DNA of 46,439 bases from Acidobacteriota bacterium. GTDB taxonomy: Bacteria > Acidobacteriota > Terriglobia > Bryobacterales > Bryobacteraceae. Positions 15,344-23,281 of this stretch are shown piece after piece. The translations under genes were made by a program, and so were the position numbers. Location: contig JACQZS010000093.1 in the NCBI GenBank assembly GCA_016213725.1, forward strand, positions 1 through 46,439, in the 5' to 3' direction. The notes beneath the pieces were generated by a model. It was not told where the DNA came from and did no database searches. It worked only from the letters and a program-made list of their open reading frames with translations. How positions within the stretch are numbered: position 1 is the first letter of the stretch; each line of letters begins with the position of its first letter.

Positions 15344-17528
15344 TCGATTTGCCTTTGGTGGTTTTGGATTTGCTGGCAGGCGTGGGGGACTGCGTCTTCT
15401 TTGACGCCGCGGCTGGCGCGGCCGGGGCTTCCGCATCCGCCTTCTCCGCTGCCGGCAGCGGATCGGCGGCATAGAGCCAGCGATAGATGTCGGCGTTTCT
15501 CAGGATGATCTGCACGTAGTCGCGCGTCTGCCCGAACGGGATAGTCTCGACGAATTCGGCCGGCTCGCGGTAGTCGCCCCAAGTCTTCCACACGGGCACT
15601 CGGCTCGGCCCGGCGTTATAGCCGGCCAGCGTCTCCTCCACGCTGCCGTTGCGAGCCTCCAACTGCCGCTGCAGAAAGTAGGTGCCCAGGTTCAGGTTCA
15701 GCGTCGGATTCTTGAGCGAGGACACGCGCACCCCCTTCACCCCCACCTTCCGGCCCAACTCCCTGCCCGTGGCCGGCATCACCTGCATCAGCCCGATTGC
15801 ATTCGCCGGCGACACCGCCTGCGGGTCGAACTCAGACTCCTGCCGGATCAGCGCCGCCACCAGGTATGGATCCAACCCGCGCTGCTTGGAGTAGTTCACA
15901 ATCGCCTGCCGGAAGGGCATGGGAAACGCCAGCTTCCAGAAGCTCCGCGGCGCGGCCTCGCGAGGCACCCACAAGTACTCGGGCACGGTCGCCTTCAGCA
16001 GCCGCAGGCCTACCTCCGGCGCCCCTCGTCGCGTGGCGGTTTCCGCCATCTCCACGGCAAGTGCGAAACGATTACCGCCATTGCGCGCCGCATAGCGCAA
16101 CTCAAACTCGGCCCACTTCTCCAGTCCGGCAGCGGCCAGCACGCGCGCCCTGGCGATCCGCTGCGCGGAGGCGGCGTCCGGCCGGAAATCCGGGCTCTGA
16201 TTCCGCTCCGGCCATCGGATGCGCGCCAGAAATTGATCAGCCGCCACCGACGATCCAGCACGCTGCAGCACAGCGCCTTTCAGACGCTCACCAGCCAGCA
16301 GTGTGTAGTAGTAGTTCGGAAACCTCGATTGCAGCTCGCCGTACAGCCGGCGCGCATAGGCGGCGTCGCCGGTCTCCTCGGCCAGCCGGCCCAGGAAGTA
16401 CACCGCCGCGCCGGCCTTCTCCGACGAAGGGAACCGCACCAGGTGCTCCCGCAGCAGCTCCGCCGCCGAACTGCGCCGGTCCAGATACGCCCTCCAAACC
16501 ACTTTCCAGTGGCAATACGGCGCGTCGGCGGACTCCGCAAATGCCTCCGCGCAAGCGGAGTAGAGCGGCAGGTAGCGGTTCGGATCGTTCCGCACCAGCC
16601 CCTCGTTCCCGGCCAGCACCAGCGCCTTCAGCCGCCACGGCGAGTTCGGCGCCCGCCGGCTCAATTCATCCAGTGCCGAATACATCGCTTCATCGGCATC
16701 CTGCCGCCGGTACGAGGCGACAATGTAATACCGCCGCTCTGCGTCGGCCTCCGCTTCCGTCAATTCCAGAGCCCGCAGCCACTCCACTGCCGCCTCGGTT
16801 CTCCGTTGGTGATAGAGCGCCGCTCCTACCCGGACCTGCGCCTGCTGCCGCTCCAGTCCGCCCAGCAGCGGAGCCATCCGTTCAAACTCTTCCTTCGCCT
16901 TCGCCGCCCGCCGGCCTTCCATCAGGATCCGCGCCCGCTCCAGCCGCGCCTGCGGCAGCACGGGCGGATACTTCTCGCCCAACTCCCGCTCCAACCGCGC
17001 CAGGCACGCGCCGGCCTCTTCGGCCTCATCCGATAGCGGGTACCCATAGAACACACCCTGATATCGCGCCGCCGCACTCAGCGCATCGCCCGAATCCTCC
17101 GTCGCTCGCGCCAGCAGAAGACCCGCCTGCGGCTGCGGCAACTGGTTGGCCGGGACGCGCCGCAACATCTGCAGTGCGGCCTCCGGCTGATTGAGTTCCA
17201 CCAGCGACCTGGCGGCCATCACCGCCGCCCGCCCCGCCAGAGGCGATTCCGGCCGCACTTTCCACAGCGGCTCCAGCAGTTGCGCGACAGCGCCGTGACG
17301 CTTCAGCTGCGCTTCAGCCTGCGCCTGGAAAAAAGCCGCGTAGTCCGCCACCTGCGGAACCTCCGCCGCCACCCCGGCCAACACCCGCGCCGCCGTCGCG
17401 CCGTCCCCCTTGTCCAGCGCTTCCGAGCCCGCCTTTAAGCGCGCCAGGGCGTCCGGCCTTGTCTGGGCCGCCAGCCACGCGGCCGCCAGCGCCGCCGGCA
17501 GAAACGCCGCTCTATGCCAGCGGGCCAG
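15324..17528 (-). CDS. Soluble lytic transglycosylase (SLT family), probable CTG start
   Basis: A periplasmic muramidase-like enzyme of about 734 residues that cleaves peptidoglycan to 1,6-anhydro products. The long N-terminal region is an alpha-superhelix of TPR-like repeats. The C-terminal SLT domain contains the catalytic Glu in LIRQESEFDPQAVSP, then AIGLMQVMPATG and LAGYNAGPSRV. The last 40 residues are Lys/Ala/Thr/Ser-rich and strongly basic. With the first ordinary start (GTG, 17384) there would be no signal peptide and no ribosome site. A CTG at 17528 has GGAGG 6 bases ahead and opens MARWHRAAFLPAALAAAWLA, a convincing signal peptide, right after an in-frame stop. It overlaps the upstream gene by 17 bases. 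Confidence 0.82.
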   Translation of the reverse strand: MARWHRAAFLPAALAAAWLAAQTRPDALARLKAGSEALDKGDGATAARVLAGVAAEVPQVADYAAFFQAQAEAQLKRHGAVAQLLEPLWKVRPESPLAGRAAVMAARSLVELNQPEAALQMLRRVPANQLPQPQAGLLLARATEDSGDALSAAARYQGVFYGYPLSDEAEEAGACLARLERELGEKYPPVLPQARLERARILMEGRRAAKAKEEFERMAPLLGGLERQQAQVRVGAALYHQRRTEAAVEWLRALELTEAEADAERRYYIVASYRRQDADEAMYSALDELSRRAPNSPWRLKALVLAGNEGLVRNDPNRYLPLYSACAEAFAESADAPYCHWKVVWRAYLDRRSSAAELLREHLVRFPSSEKAGAAVYFLGRLAEETGDAAYARRLYGELQSRFPNYYYTLLAGERLKGAVLQRAGSSVAADQFLARIRWPERNQSPDFRPDAASAQRIARARVLAAAGLEKWAEFELRYAARNGGNRFALAVEMAETATRRGAPEVGLRLLKATVPEYLWVPREAAPRSFWKLAFPMPFRQAIVNYSKQRGLDPYLVAALIRQESEFDPQAVSPANAIGLMQVMPATGRELGRKVGVKGVRVSSLKNPTLNLNLGTYFLQRQLEARNGSVEETLAGYNAGPSRVPVWKTWGDYREPAEFVETIPFGQTRDYVQIILRNADIYRWLYAADPLPAAEKADAEAPAAPAAASKKTQSPTPASKSKTTKGKSSATRKK

Positions 17529-18654
17529 GATATTCCTCCCCCATCAACGCCGCATCCTCATTCGCCAGCGTCCTGACCACCTCTACGTGGAAGTAATCCA
17601 CCATCGATGCTGTCGTCATGAACTCGTGCTTGAATTGCGCCCGTCCGCGATCCATCTCTCCGCGCAAGGCCGCATACAGGTTCCCTTGTTCCCTGCCCTT
17701 TCGCACCGCCTGCGCCTGGTAGAGCCGCATCTCCGCCACCCGCACCCGCGCAAAGCGCTGCGCCCGCGCGTGCAGTTCCTGCTCATCGCGCGGCAACTCG
17801 CTCCACGACAAAGACGCCGGTGCGGGCCGGGCCACTGCACTGCCGCCGGTGGCCGGCACAATGCTCAACACGGCGCCCGCCGGCGCTGCCGGAGCCGCCC
17901 GCTGCACCGCGTGCCGGCTGTCCAGCGTCATGCCCGCAAGCGCGGCAATCACCTCGAGCAGGTTAATATCCACCAGCTCCCCGCCGCCTTCGGCGTAAAG
18001 CACCGCCGCTACCCGGCGCTTGCCCTCGCTCTGCCCCACCAGGATGGGCAGCAGGAACACGCGTTTCTCTTCCGCGCCGCCCAACGCATCCGCCAGCGTT
18101 TGCGAAATCTCACCCGGCGTCGCCATCGCGATCACTGCATCAAGCGATTCGATCACGCCTCCAAAGGCAGCCGCCTCCGTCAGCGGAATCCGCCGCTCGC
18201 CCAGTTCGTCCAACTGCAATTCGCCCATCGAGCGGTGGTCTTCATACTGCAGTTCTCCGCCGATCACGCTGAAGAGCAGCACGCGCGGCGCCACGGCAAA
18301 TGCGCCGTCCAGCAGCGCCGCCGCCCACCCATCCGTGGATTCGGCCTGCTCCAGCCGCCGCGCCGTCTGGTTCAGCCGCTCGCTGAACATCCGCAGCGCG
18401 CCGCAGATCGCCCGCTCATGCTCCTCCGCCACCCGTGCGGACACGCGCGCTTCCAACTCCTGTTCAAACGTCGCTTCCAGCGAGGTGAAACGGTCGTCCA
18501 GCGCACGCTCCACGTGCTCGCGCCAGCCCCGCTCCATCTGGTCCTGCATCGCCTCGACGTGCAGTTGCCACGCCGCCGCAATCTGCTCCTGCGCCATGCG
18601 GCGCTCGCCCTCAAACAACCCCTGCGCCGGCTGTGGCGCGTTATCGAGTTCCAT
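17512..18654 (-). CDS. Coiled-coil protein with GAF-like region, unknown
   Basis: A 380-residue cytoplasmic protein with no signal or membrane segment. Residues about 10-105 are charged and helical, predicted coiled coil (GERRMAQEQIAAAWQLHVEAM onward to RRLEQAE). Residues about 108-245 alternate strands and helices like a GAF sensor domain (WAAALLDGAFAVAPRVLLFSV, LTEAAAFGGVIESLDAVIAM, RVAAVLYAEGGG). A proline-rich linker follows. The helical C-terminal part (RVRVAEMRLYQAQAVRKGREQG...FHVEVVRTL) is a region I have no name for. GGGAAGG stands 6 bases before the ATG and a TACACT box lies further upstream, so it can be transcribed apart from asmA. The downstream transglycosylase overlaps its end. 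Function unknown. Confidence 0.65.
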   Translation of the reverse strand: MELDNAPQPAQGLFEGERRMAQEQIAAAWQLHVEAMQDQMERGWREHVERALDDRFTSLEATFEQELEARVSARVAEEHERAICGALRMFSERLNQTARRLEQAESTDGWAAALLDGAFAVAPRVLLFSVIGGELQYEDHRSMGELQLDELGERRIPLTEAAAFGGVIESLDAVIAMATPGEISQTLADALGGAEEKRVFLLPILVGQSEGKRRVAAVLYAEGGGELVDINLLEVIAALAGMTLDSRHAVQRAAPAAPAGAVLSIVPATGGSAVARPAPASLSWSELPRDEQELHARAQRFARVRVAEMRLYQAQAVRKGREQGNLYAALRGEMDRGRAQFKHEFMTTASMVDYFHVEVVRTLANEDAALMGEEYPGPLA

Positions 18655-18693
18655 GTTTACCTTCCCTCGGCTGTCATGCAGTGTAGCGCGCTC

Positions 18694-21081
18694 TCAACGA
18701 ACCGCGGGCGCCATTTCAAAGGGTACCGGCGTCAGGTGCAGCCGGATGGGACGCCTCGCCGCCGGAAACTCCAATTGGAGCTTCCCCTCCGCCGCTCCGC
18801 TGCTCTGCCCCATCACCCAATCGGAGCCCATCTGGGCCTCCAGACAGTTGAACTTCAACCGCTGCCCGGCGCGCGCCGCATCGTAATCCAGACACGCGTT
18901 CAGCAGCCGCGCCTTCTCATCACCCAAGTCCACGTTCCGCCCCGCGATCTGCGCCGTGCCCGACAGCACGCCGGAGATCTCGCCCGACAATCCAGCCGCC
19001 GCCAGGTCCACCTCGGCGTCAAATTGGCCCAGCGCCGTGTGCGCTCCGTCCAGCCTGCCCTGCAACCGGTACTGCTGCCGTGCTCCACCCAGCCGCACCG
19101 AAGCCCGGCCCGAGAACTTCCCCTCGCTCCACTGCGCTACCAGATCCGGCATCTCCACCGTCGCGCCGTCCCAGAACACCAGCGCCTTTACGTCGGCGAA
19201 CTCTTCGTCGCCCAGCTTCAATCTCCCGATGCGCAGCGTCCCCTCCGCGTGCCGCCCGCGCAGCCACGCCGGCGCCGGCGGTTGCCGCCGCAGCGTGCGG
19301 TCAATGAACCCCTGCCTGCGAGACAGGGCGGGTTCGAACATCTGGTCCAGGTCCGCGCCCTCCAGTTCCTTCACCGCGATCTCGAAATGATAAGGCCTGC
19401 GCCCCGCCGCGCGCGCCAGGCTCGCGGTCCACTCGTGGCCGCCGGCTTCCAGCGCCGCCTGCCGCAGCCCCCATCCTCCCTTGCGGAACGCCAGCACTCC
19501 ATGATGGAGCTTCACCGGTTTCGGCATCCCCTCCAGCACGCAGTTGCTCTCCTGCAACTCGATTTCGCCGCTCCACGACTCGGCCGCCCTCAGCCCGGCA
19601 TCTTCCCCCTGCGTCACCACCCTTTCAAACCGCAGGCTGCCCCGCGCATCTCCGTCCCGGCAACTCTTGCCCAGCGGGCTGGGAGGATCGATCCCAAGCC
19701 GGCCGGCCGCGGCGATTACGTCGTTCAGGCCCAGCTTCTCGCTGGCCAGGTCTATCTCCATCGCCTCAGACTGCACGTCCCATTTGCCGCTCACCGTCGC
19801 TTCCGCGCCGCTCACCGACGTCATGGCGGCAGGCGCCAACAACACCTGCGTGCCCGCCAGCGTGACTTGCGCCTCCGCTACCGCTACCTTCTCCGAATCG
19901 GCCATCGACACGTTGGCGTTCTTCAGCGTCACCGAGCCCTCCACCGGTTTCGCCTGCGCATACTTCAACTGGCCCGTCATCTCGCCTTCCACCGCCAGAC
20001 CCTGCGGCATCCGCGCACCGAGCCTGCGCGCCAAATCCAGCACCAGCGGCGCCGGCACTCCATCCAGCGTCAAGCCCGCCTCCCAGCGCGGCTCCACCAG
20101 CATCTTGTTCCCCGCCAGTGTGACGTTGAACGGCAGCCCTGCCTTCTTGCCGTCGGGCTTCGTAGAAGCCAGCTCCAGCGACTGCCCCGTCAGGTCAAGC
20201 CGCCCCTCGTAGGGCATCGAAAACTCGTGCGATCCTAGCCCGAAGAATCCCGGACGGTCCACGTCTTCCAGTTCCACCGAACCGCGGATCTTCAGATCGT
20301 GAATCGGCCCGTCCAGCGTGGCCCGCGTCGTAAAACGCCCCTTCACGCCCAGATCGCTGCCCGTCACCAGAGTCAGCAACTCGGCTATGGCGCTGCGTTC
20401 CAGCTCCAGGTCCACCGACAACTGGCTGTTGCCGCCCGGCGCGGGTGTCCACCGCCCCCTCCCCGTGAAGCGGCCGAAGCCTTGCTCGAAGCGGTCAGTC
20501 CGCGCGGGCGAGGCCTCATACTTCCACACCAGCGCGCCGCCCACCGAGGCCGGCGGCTCCAGATCCACATCCACTCCGTTCAGGAACAACCCGGACTTCA
20601 GCGTCCCCGTGCGGAAGTTGATCCGGCTCTCGCGGATCTTCACCTGCGGCGCGTCGCTGCCATCCTTCACCCCGACGAAGATCTTCTGCAGCAGCGCGGC
20701 GAAGTTCCACCCGGCGTCTTCCTTCCGCGCCAGATTCACACTCGCATCCACCAGCCGCACCGACGAAACGTCCATGTGCCCGGTGATCATCCCCAGATAC
20801 CCCAGACCCACCTGCATCTCCCCCACGTAAGCCAGCGGCTCGCGCCCAAACTCCGGATCGTCGGGGATTACCAGGTCGCGCGCCGTCAGCCCCGGCGCCG
20901 GGTAGAGCTGGTATCGCACCGACGAAAACTCCACCGGACGGCCCAGCGTCTTCGCCAAAGCATCCGACAAGGGCTGGCGGAACCGGCTGGCGTCGATCTC
21001 CGGCGCCACCAGCGCCGTCACAACGCCCGCCACCAACAGAACCACGAACACAAGAGCCAACCGGCCCCAACGAATCTTCAA
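18694..21081 (-). CDS. AsmA-like inner-membrane protein
   Basis: A 795-residue protein of the AsmA/TamB-like group. One N-terminal membrane helix (LALVFVVLLVAGVVTALVAP) is followed by a long beta-rich periplasmic region. The AsmA start region is clear (ASRFRQPLSDALAKTLGRPVE, then VRYQLYPAPGLTARDLVI), and later segments repeat the pattern of short strands with Gly turns seen in lipid-channel proteins. Members bridge the periplasm and help move lipids to the outer membrane. I place the start at the TTG at 21081: it overlaps the stop of the nucleotidyltransferase gene as TTGA and has AAAGGAG 7 bases ahead. Longer open frame upstream belongs to that gene's shadow. Substrate not predictable. Confidence 0.8.
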   Translation of the reverse strand: MKIRWGRLALVFVVLLVAGVVTALVAPEIDASRFRQPLSDALAKTLGRPVEFSSVRYQLYPAPGLTARDLVIPDDPEFGREPLAYVGEMQVGLGYLGMITGHMDVSSVRLVDASVNLARKEDAGWNFAALLQKIFVGVKDGSDAPQVKIRESRINFRTGTLKSGLFLNGVDVDLEPPASVGGALVWKYEASPARTDRFEQGFGRFTGRGRWTPAPGGNSQLSVDLELERSAIAELLTLVTGSDLGVKGRFTTRATLDGPIHDLKIRGSVELEDVDRPGFFGLGSHEFSMPYEGRLDLTGQSLELASTKPDGKKAGLPFNVTLAGNKMLVEPRWEAGLTLDGVPAPLVLDLARRLGARMPQGLAVEGEMTGQLKYAQAKPVEGSVTLKNANVSMADSEKVAVAEAQVTLAGTQVLLAPAAMTSVSGAEATVSGKWDVQSEAMEIDLASEKLGLNDVIAAAGRLGIDPPSPLGKSCRDGDARGSLRFERVVTQGEDAGLRAAESWSGEIELQESNCVLEGMPKPVKLHHGVLAFRKGGWGLRQAALEAGGHEWTASLARAAGRRPYHFEIAVKELEGADLDQMFEPALSRRQGFIDRTLRRQPPAPAWLRGRHAEGTLRIGRLKLGDEEFADVKALVFWDGATVEMPDLVAQWSEGKFSGRASVRLGGARQQYRLQGRLDGAHTALGQFDAEVDLAAAGLSGEISGVLSGTAQIAGRNVDLGDEKARLLNACLDYDAARAGQRLKFNCLEAQMGSDWVMGQSSGAAEGKLQLEFPAARRPIRLHLTPVPFEMAPAVR

Positions 21082-21686
21082 AACCGAACTCCTTTGACCA
21101 GCATCTCGTACTCCGCTGGCGTGTCCACATCCGTCGCCACCCGCTCGTCTTCCACTTCCACATACCGGTTCCGCTCCGCCTGCGCGCGCACCAATTCCCG
21201 CGCCGACGCCTCCGCCGGCAACGCCAGCATCGCCGCCACCCAACTTCCGTCCATCAGCACGGGATGACCGTGCCTGCCCGCATGCTGCGGAATGGTGAAC
21301 GGCGGCTTCACCTCCGCATTCCCCCACTCGGCAATCAACCGCTGCAGTGTTTCCGCGTGCACCCCTGGCCCGTCCACCGGCAGAAAGAACACCGCGTCGC
21401 TGCCTTCCACCGCGCGCAGACCGCTCTGCAGCGAGGACAACTGCCCCCGCTCCGGCCGCGGATTCAATACCACCACCGCCTCCGCCGCGCGCCGCGCTCC
21501 GGCCGCCACCTCCTCAACCGCGTACCCCAGCACACACACCACCTTCCGGCACACGCCCGAAAACAGGAGAATCTGCCGGTCCAGCAGCGTCGCCCCCTCG
21601 AACTCCAGCAACGCCTTCGGGCGGCCCATCCGGGAACTCGCCCCAGCCGCCAGAATCACCGCCGCGATGTTGGGTGGCTCGCTCAC
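21078..21686 (-). CDS. MocA/MobA-like nucleotidyltransferase (molybdenum cofactor)
   Basis: A 202-residue nucleotidyltransferase with the signature VILAAGASSRMGRPKALL at the N-terminus. GQLSSLQSGLRAV and FLPVDGPGVHAETLQ follow, with the Mg-binding Asp, then PQHAGRHGHPVLM. The pattern fits MocA, which makes the cytosine-dinucleotide form of the molybdenum cofactor, better than MobA. It sits with an XdhC-type gene, as is usual for maturation of xanthine dehydrogenase or CO dehydrogenase-type enzymes. The GTG start overlaps the xdhC stop (GTGA) and the stop overlaps the asmA start (TTGA), so translation is tightly coupled. No molybdoenzyme subunit is in the window. Confidence 0.85.
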   Translation of the reverse strand: MSEPPNIAAVILAAGASSRMGRPKALLEFEGATLLDRQILLFSGVCRKVVCVLGYAVEEVAAGARRAAEAVVVLNPRPERGQLSSLQSGLRAVEGSDAVFFLPVDGPGVHAETLQRLIAEWGNAEVKPPFTIPQHAGRHGHPVLMDGSWVAAMLALPAEASARELVRAQAERNRYVEVEDERVATDVDTPAEYEMLVKGVRF

Positions 21687-22519
21687 TTCTGCAGCGCCTT
21701 GATCCCGTCTTTCGCAAACATCGACTTCGACAACGCTTGCCAGTCCGACTCCGGCCCGCGGCGCACCGCAATCATCTCCGCCGCCACGCTCACCGCGATC
21801 TCTTCCGGCGTCAATGCCCCGATGTCCAGCCCCATCGGCGCCGATACGCGCGCGAAGCTCCCGGCCGGAATCCCTTCTTTCTCCAACTCCCGCACCACGC
21901 TCAGCACCTTGCGCTTGCTGCCGATCATCGCCACATAGCGCGCCGGCGTCGTCACCGCCCATCTCAACACGCGCATATCGTCGCGGTGCCCGCGCGTCAC
22001 AATCACCAGGTACGAAGACCGGTTCACTTCCAGCTTTCCGAAGATCTCCTCGTACTCGCCCGCCAGCACTTCGTCGGCCATTGGGAACCGCTCGCGGTTC
22101 GCAAAGCTCTCCCGGTCGTCGATCACCGTCGTGCGGAATCCCGCCAGCCCGGCCACCTGGCACAGGCTCTTTGAAATGTGGCCGGCGCCGAAGATCAACA
22201 CCGCCGGCTGCGGCTCCAAGGGTTCGATGAACACTTCCAGCTGGCCTCCGCAGATCAGTCCGTTATCGTACGCCGCGTCCTGTCCTAATGAGAAATTCAG
22301 GCGCCGCGGCTTGCCTGTCTCCATCGCTTCCCGCGCCGCCGTCCACACCTCGGCCTCCACACACCCCCCGCCGATGGTCCCTGTCATCGACCCGTCGTCG
22401 CGCACCAGCAGCTTCGCGCTCGTATAACTGGGGATCGATCCATTGGCCTGAACGATCGTCGCCAGTGCACACGCGCGACCCGCCTTCCGCAAGCGCACTA
22501 GTTCCTCGAATACGTCCAT
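21683..22519 (-). CDS. xdhC: XdhC/CoxI-family molybdoenzyme maturation protein
   Basis: A protein of about 278 residues that binds molybdenum cofactor and delivers it, sulfurated, to xanthine dehydrogenase-type enzymes. The N-terminal XdhC part has ALATIVQANGSIPSYTSAKLLV and GTIGGGCVEAEV. The C-terminal Rossmann part has VLIFGAGHISKSLCQVAGLAGF, RGHRDDMRVLRWAV and YVAMIGSKRK. The usual GSTPRKPGA motif is here GSIPSYTSA. Two Met codons are possible: ATG at 22525, or ATG at 22519, the latter exactly 7 bases after a TACAAT box. I choose 22519 as a leaderless start; the difference is two residues. First gene of the long minus-strand run. Confidence 0.88.
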   Translation of the reverse strand: MDVFEELVRLRKAGRACALATIVQANGSIPSYTSAKLLVRDDGSMTGTIGGGCVEAEVWTAAREAMETGKPRRLNFSLGQDAAYDNGLICGGQLEVFIEPLEPQPAVLIFGAGHISKSLCQVAGLAGFRTTVIDDRESFANRERFPMADEVLAGEYEEIFGKLEVNRSSYLVIVTRGHRDDMRVLRWAVTTPARYVAMIGSKRKVLSVVRELEKEGIPAGSFARVSAPMGLDIGALTPEEIAVSVAAEMIAVRRGPESDWQALSKSMFAKDGIKALQK

Positions 22520-22526
22520 CTTCATT

Positions 22527-22532
22527 ATTGTA
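22527..22532 (-). promoter_or_regulatory. -10 box (TACAAT) of xdhC
   Basis: TACAAT reads on the minus strand and ends 7 bases before the second Met codon of xdhC (22519). No Shine-Dalgarno site exists, so the message probably begins at the start codon. No good -35 is visible. Confidence 0.45.
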
Positions 22533-22589
22533 GCCGCCCCGGCACGGCTCCCTCACGGCCCTGAAAACAGGGCCCCTGAGGCGATGTGC

Positions 22590-22595
22590 TATCAT
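22590..22595 (+). promoter_or_regulatory. -10 box (TATCAT) of the HAD gene
   Basis: TATCAT ends 8 bases before the GTG at 22604, consistent with a leaderless or nearly leaderless mRNA. It lies inside the longer open frame that begins at the GTG at 22586, which argues against that upstream start. Confidence 0.4.
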
Positions 22596-22603
22596 GCCCG
22601 CGA

Positions 22604-23281
22604 GTGTTTGAAAATCTGCAGGTTGCCCCTGGCCTCGCCTTCCTTTTCGATATGGACGGCGTCCTCATTGAATCCACCGACATCCACACCGAGGCATGGG
22701 AGATCTATCTGCGGCGCCACGGCATCGATCCCGCCGGCGTCATGGCCAAGATGCTCGGGAAACGCAACGACGACATCGTCCGCAGCCTGTGGGGCGGCCA
22801 GCTCTCCGCGGAGGAGAATTTCCGCCACGGCGCCGACAAGGAAGTGCTCTATCGCGAGCTGATGACACCCGTCTTCGAAGAGCACGTCGTCAAAGGCGCC
22901 CGCGAGTTCATCAACGCCGCGGCCGCCCGCGGCATCCCCTGCGCCCTCGGCACCAACGCCGAACCCGCCAATGCCAGTTACGTGCTCGAGCGCACCGGAC
23001 TCCTCAATTGCTTCCGCGCCGTCGTCGACGGCCACCAGGCCAAACACCCCAAGCCGGACCCCGAAGTCTACCTCACCGCCGCCGCGCGCCTCGGCGTCGA
23101 TCCCCGCAACTGCGTCGTCTTTGAAGACTCTCCCGGCGGCATGCAGGCCGCCCGCTCCGCGGGCGCTCACGTCGTCGCCCTGCTCACCACGCTCGACCAA
23201 GCCCCGGCCGCCGACCTCGCCGTGCCGGATTTCCTCGACCCGCGCCTTTCGCCATGGCTCTCCCGCTTGACTCCTCGCTGA
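22604..23281 (+). CDS. HAD-superfamily phosphatase/phosphomutase (beta-PGM-like)
   Basis: A 225-residue HAD hydrolase of the beta-phosphoglucomutase/phosphatase subgroup. The four motifs are visible: FLFDMDGVLIES (nucleophile and acid Asp), GTNAEP (Thr), the Lys in KHPKPDPEVY and VFEDSPGG (metal-binding acids). A helical cap follows motif I (HTEAWEIYLRRHGIDPAGVMAKMLGKRNDD, broken across residues 24-53). It would act on a small sugar phosphate in the cytoplasm. The start is either GTG 22586 (GAGG ahead) or GTG 22604; I choose the latter because a TATCAT box lies 8 bases before it. Its 3' end overlaps the next gene by 28 bases. Confidence 0.85.
   Translation: MFENLQVAPGLAFLFDMDGVLIESTDIHTEAWEIYLRRHGIDPAGVMAKMLGKRNDDIVRSLWGGQLSAEENFRHGADKEVLYRELMTPVFEEHVVKGAREFINAAAARGIPCALGTNAEPANASYVLERTGLLNCFRAVVDGHQAKHPKPDPEVYLTAAARLGVDPRNCVVFEDSPGGMQAARSAGAHVVALLTTLDQAPAADLAVPDFLDPRLSPWLSRLTPR

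Noticed and set aside
15344-15472. N-terminal extension of the aminotransferase
   Set aside because: The 43 extra codons encode Arg/Pro-rich sequence and overlap the transglycosylase gene's basic tail in another frame; conserved aminotransferase sequence begins only after 15343.
17410-20238. A 942-codon open frame on the plus strand
   Set aside because: It is antisense to the asmA-like, coiled-coil and transglycosylase genes. The product is Arg/Pro/His-rich low complexity with no recognisable domain.
21687-22163. Upstream extension of the MocA-like frame
   Set aside because: The extra codons lie out of frame over xdhC and show no nucleotidyltransferase sequence; the GTGA overlap gives a clear start.
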